Part shown: piece after piece, positions 63,615 through 64,000 of the stretch
Layout of the letters: each line of letters starts with the position of its first letter
How positions within the stretch are numbered: position 1 is the stretch's first letter
NCBI GenBank assembly: GCA_937910665.1
Contig: CALEPR010000154.1
Coordinates: 8,642 to 72,641 of the forward strand
Reading direction: 5' to 3'
Length of the DNA stretch: 64,000 nt
DNA from: an uncultured Selenomonadales bacterium
GTDB taxonomy: Bacteria > Bacillota > Negativicutes > Selenomonadales > Selenomonadaceae
The notes under the pieces: model-generated
What the model saw: the letters and a program-made list of their open reading frames with translations, nothing else
Told to the model about the DNA's origin: nothing
Database searches by the model: none
Translations under genes and position numbers: made by a program

Positions 63615-64000
63615 TTACCTCAAAACTTTTAAAATGTTTTCGTTCCAGCAAATTTGATAACCGCTGTGTCCGTTCCGAGTAAACGGCATCAACTCACCGT
63701 ACTGCTTGCCTTCTTCGGTCAGCTTGTAGCCCTTGCCGTCTTTGACTTGAAAACCTTTCGACACAAGTTTTTTGTTAATTTTTCTGCCGGAAATGCCGCC
63801 GAGTTTCTCACCGATTGCGGTAGGTGTCAGCGTTCCGACTTCGTGTTGCGCCGCAGGAATTAAAATTTTCAACTGCGTTAAATCTCTGCCGACAAACTCT
63901 TCGACCATCGACGTTGCCTGTGCAAGCGCGATTCCGTCTTTCACTCCGAAAACATTTTTGATTGAATCTCTCGCCAAGCCAATTTCTCCAACGATTGCGG
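63615..64000 (-). CDS. Phage antirepressor/KilA-C-like regulator, C-terminal part (runs off right edge)
   Basis: The visible 128 residues (open at base 64000) contain FGVKDGIALAQATSMVEEFVG, then LTPTAIGEKLGGISGRKINKKLV and YKLTEEGKQYGELMP. This is the T-P-T-x-I-G-x-x-L...N-x-x-L winged-helix plan found at the C-terminus of Rha/antirepressor proteins. The N-terminal part lies outside the window. It would regulate the phage or host promoters. Confidence 0.72.
   Translation of the reverse strand, partial: AIVGEIGLARDSIKNVFGVKDGIALAQATSMVEEFVGRDLTQLKILIPAAQHEVGTLTPTAIGEKLGGISGRKINKKLVSKGFQVKDGKGYKLTEEGKQYGELMPFTRNGHSGYQICWNENILKVLR

Noticed and set aside
1..64000. CRISPR arrays or tRNA genes
   Set aside because: No regularly spaced repeats and no clear tRNA cloverleaf were seen by eye; short tRNAs could still be missed without a dedicated scan.
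1..64000. Window ends joining into one circular 64,000-bp genome
   Set aside because: The partial genes at the two ends do not join in frame, so the true genome extends beyond or is of another length.

Overview
The window is almost wholly one temperate, contractile-tailed (myovirus-type) bacteriophage genome. The Shine-Dalgarno sites are strong (AAAGGAG, GGAGG), GTG and TTG starts are common, and the tail genes follow the order of the Bacillus PBSX (Xkd) tail. The composition is moderately AT-rich. I therefore infer a host in the Bacillota and do not go lower. Phage genes lie on both sides of the integrase, with no sign of chromosomal genes, so this looks like a free or circularly assembled phage rather than an integrated prophage. 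One gene runs off each end of the window.

Layout, left to right. 1-5.1 kb, mostly minus strand: early genes (SSB, a PD-(D/E)XK-like nuclease, a coiled-coil/methyltransferase fusion, small regulators) under a divergent ribbon-helix-helix switch at 4.1-4.3 kb. 5.1-9.5 kb: Cro/CI-like divergent repressors, a RelE/HigB-type toxin with a shortened partner, a secreted zinc-type protein, a two-gene nucleotidyltransferase module, the tyrosine integrase, and paired direct repeats that may be attP. 9.9-11.2 kb: a Panacea-domain gene and a three-helix membrane protein behind a consensus promoter. 11.2-13.4 kb: two-domain endolysin, holin, XkdX. 13.4-18.6 kb: a complete diversity-generating retroelement (DGR). 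18.6-38 kb: tail fibres, baseplate, tape measure, a tail chaperone with a -1 frameshift site, tube and sheath. 38-50.5 kb: head-tail joining genes, capsid, scaffold, protease, a cystatin-like repeat protein, a reversed 'moron' gene with duplicated flanks, MuF-zincin fusion, portal, terminase. 50.6-53 kb: gamma-glutamylcyclotransferase, amidoligase and a partner that shares the amidoligase C-terminus. 53-64 kb: ParB-methyltransferase, a late-regulator-like protein, NUMOD4/HNH proteins, ThyX, beta clamp, a radical SAM enzyme and many small genes.

How it works together: the DGR diversifies the lectin-like tip of an Ig-domain tail protein (778 aa). Its template repeat (TR) and variable repeat (VR) differ at 18 of 124 positions, and every difference falls at a template adenine. 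The late region reads leftward through many intergenic hairpin/U-tract elements set just upstream of the next ribosome-binding site, which suggests attenuation or antitermination. The accessory modules (DGR, amidoligase/GGCT, Panacea/membrane protein, nucleotidyltransferase pair, MuF-zincin) are the most interesting content. Coding assignments rest on reading frames, motifs and ribosome-binding sites read by eye; no database search was run.
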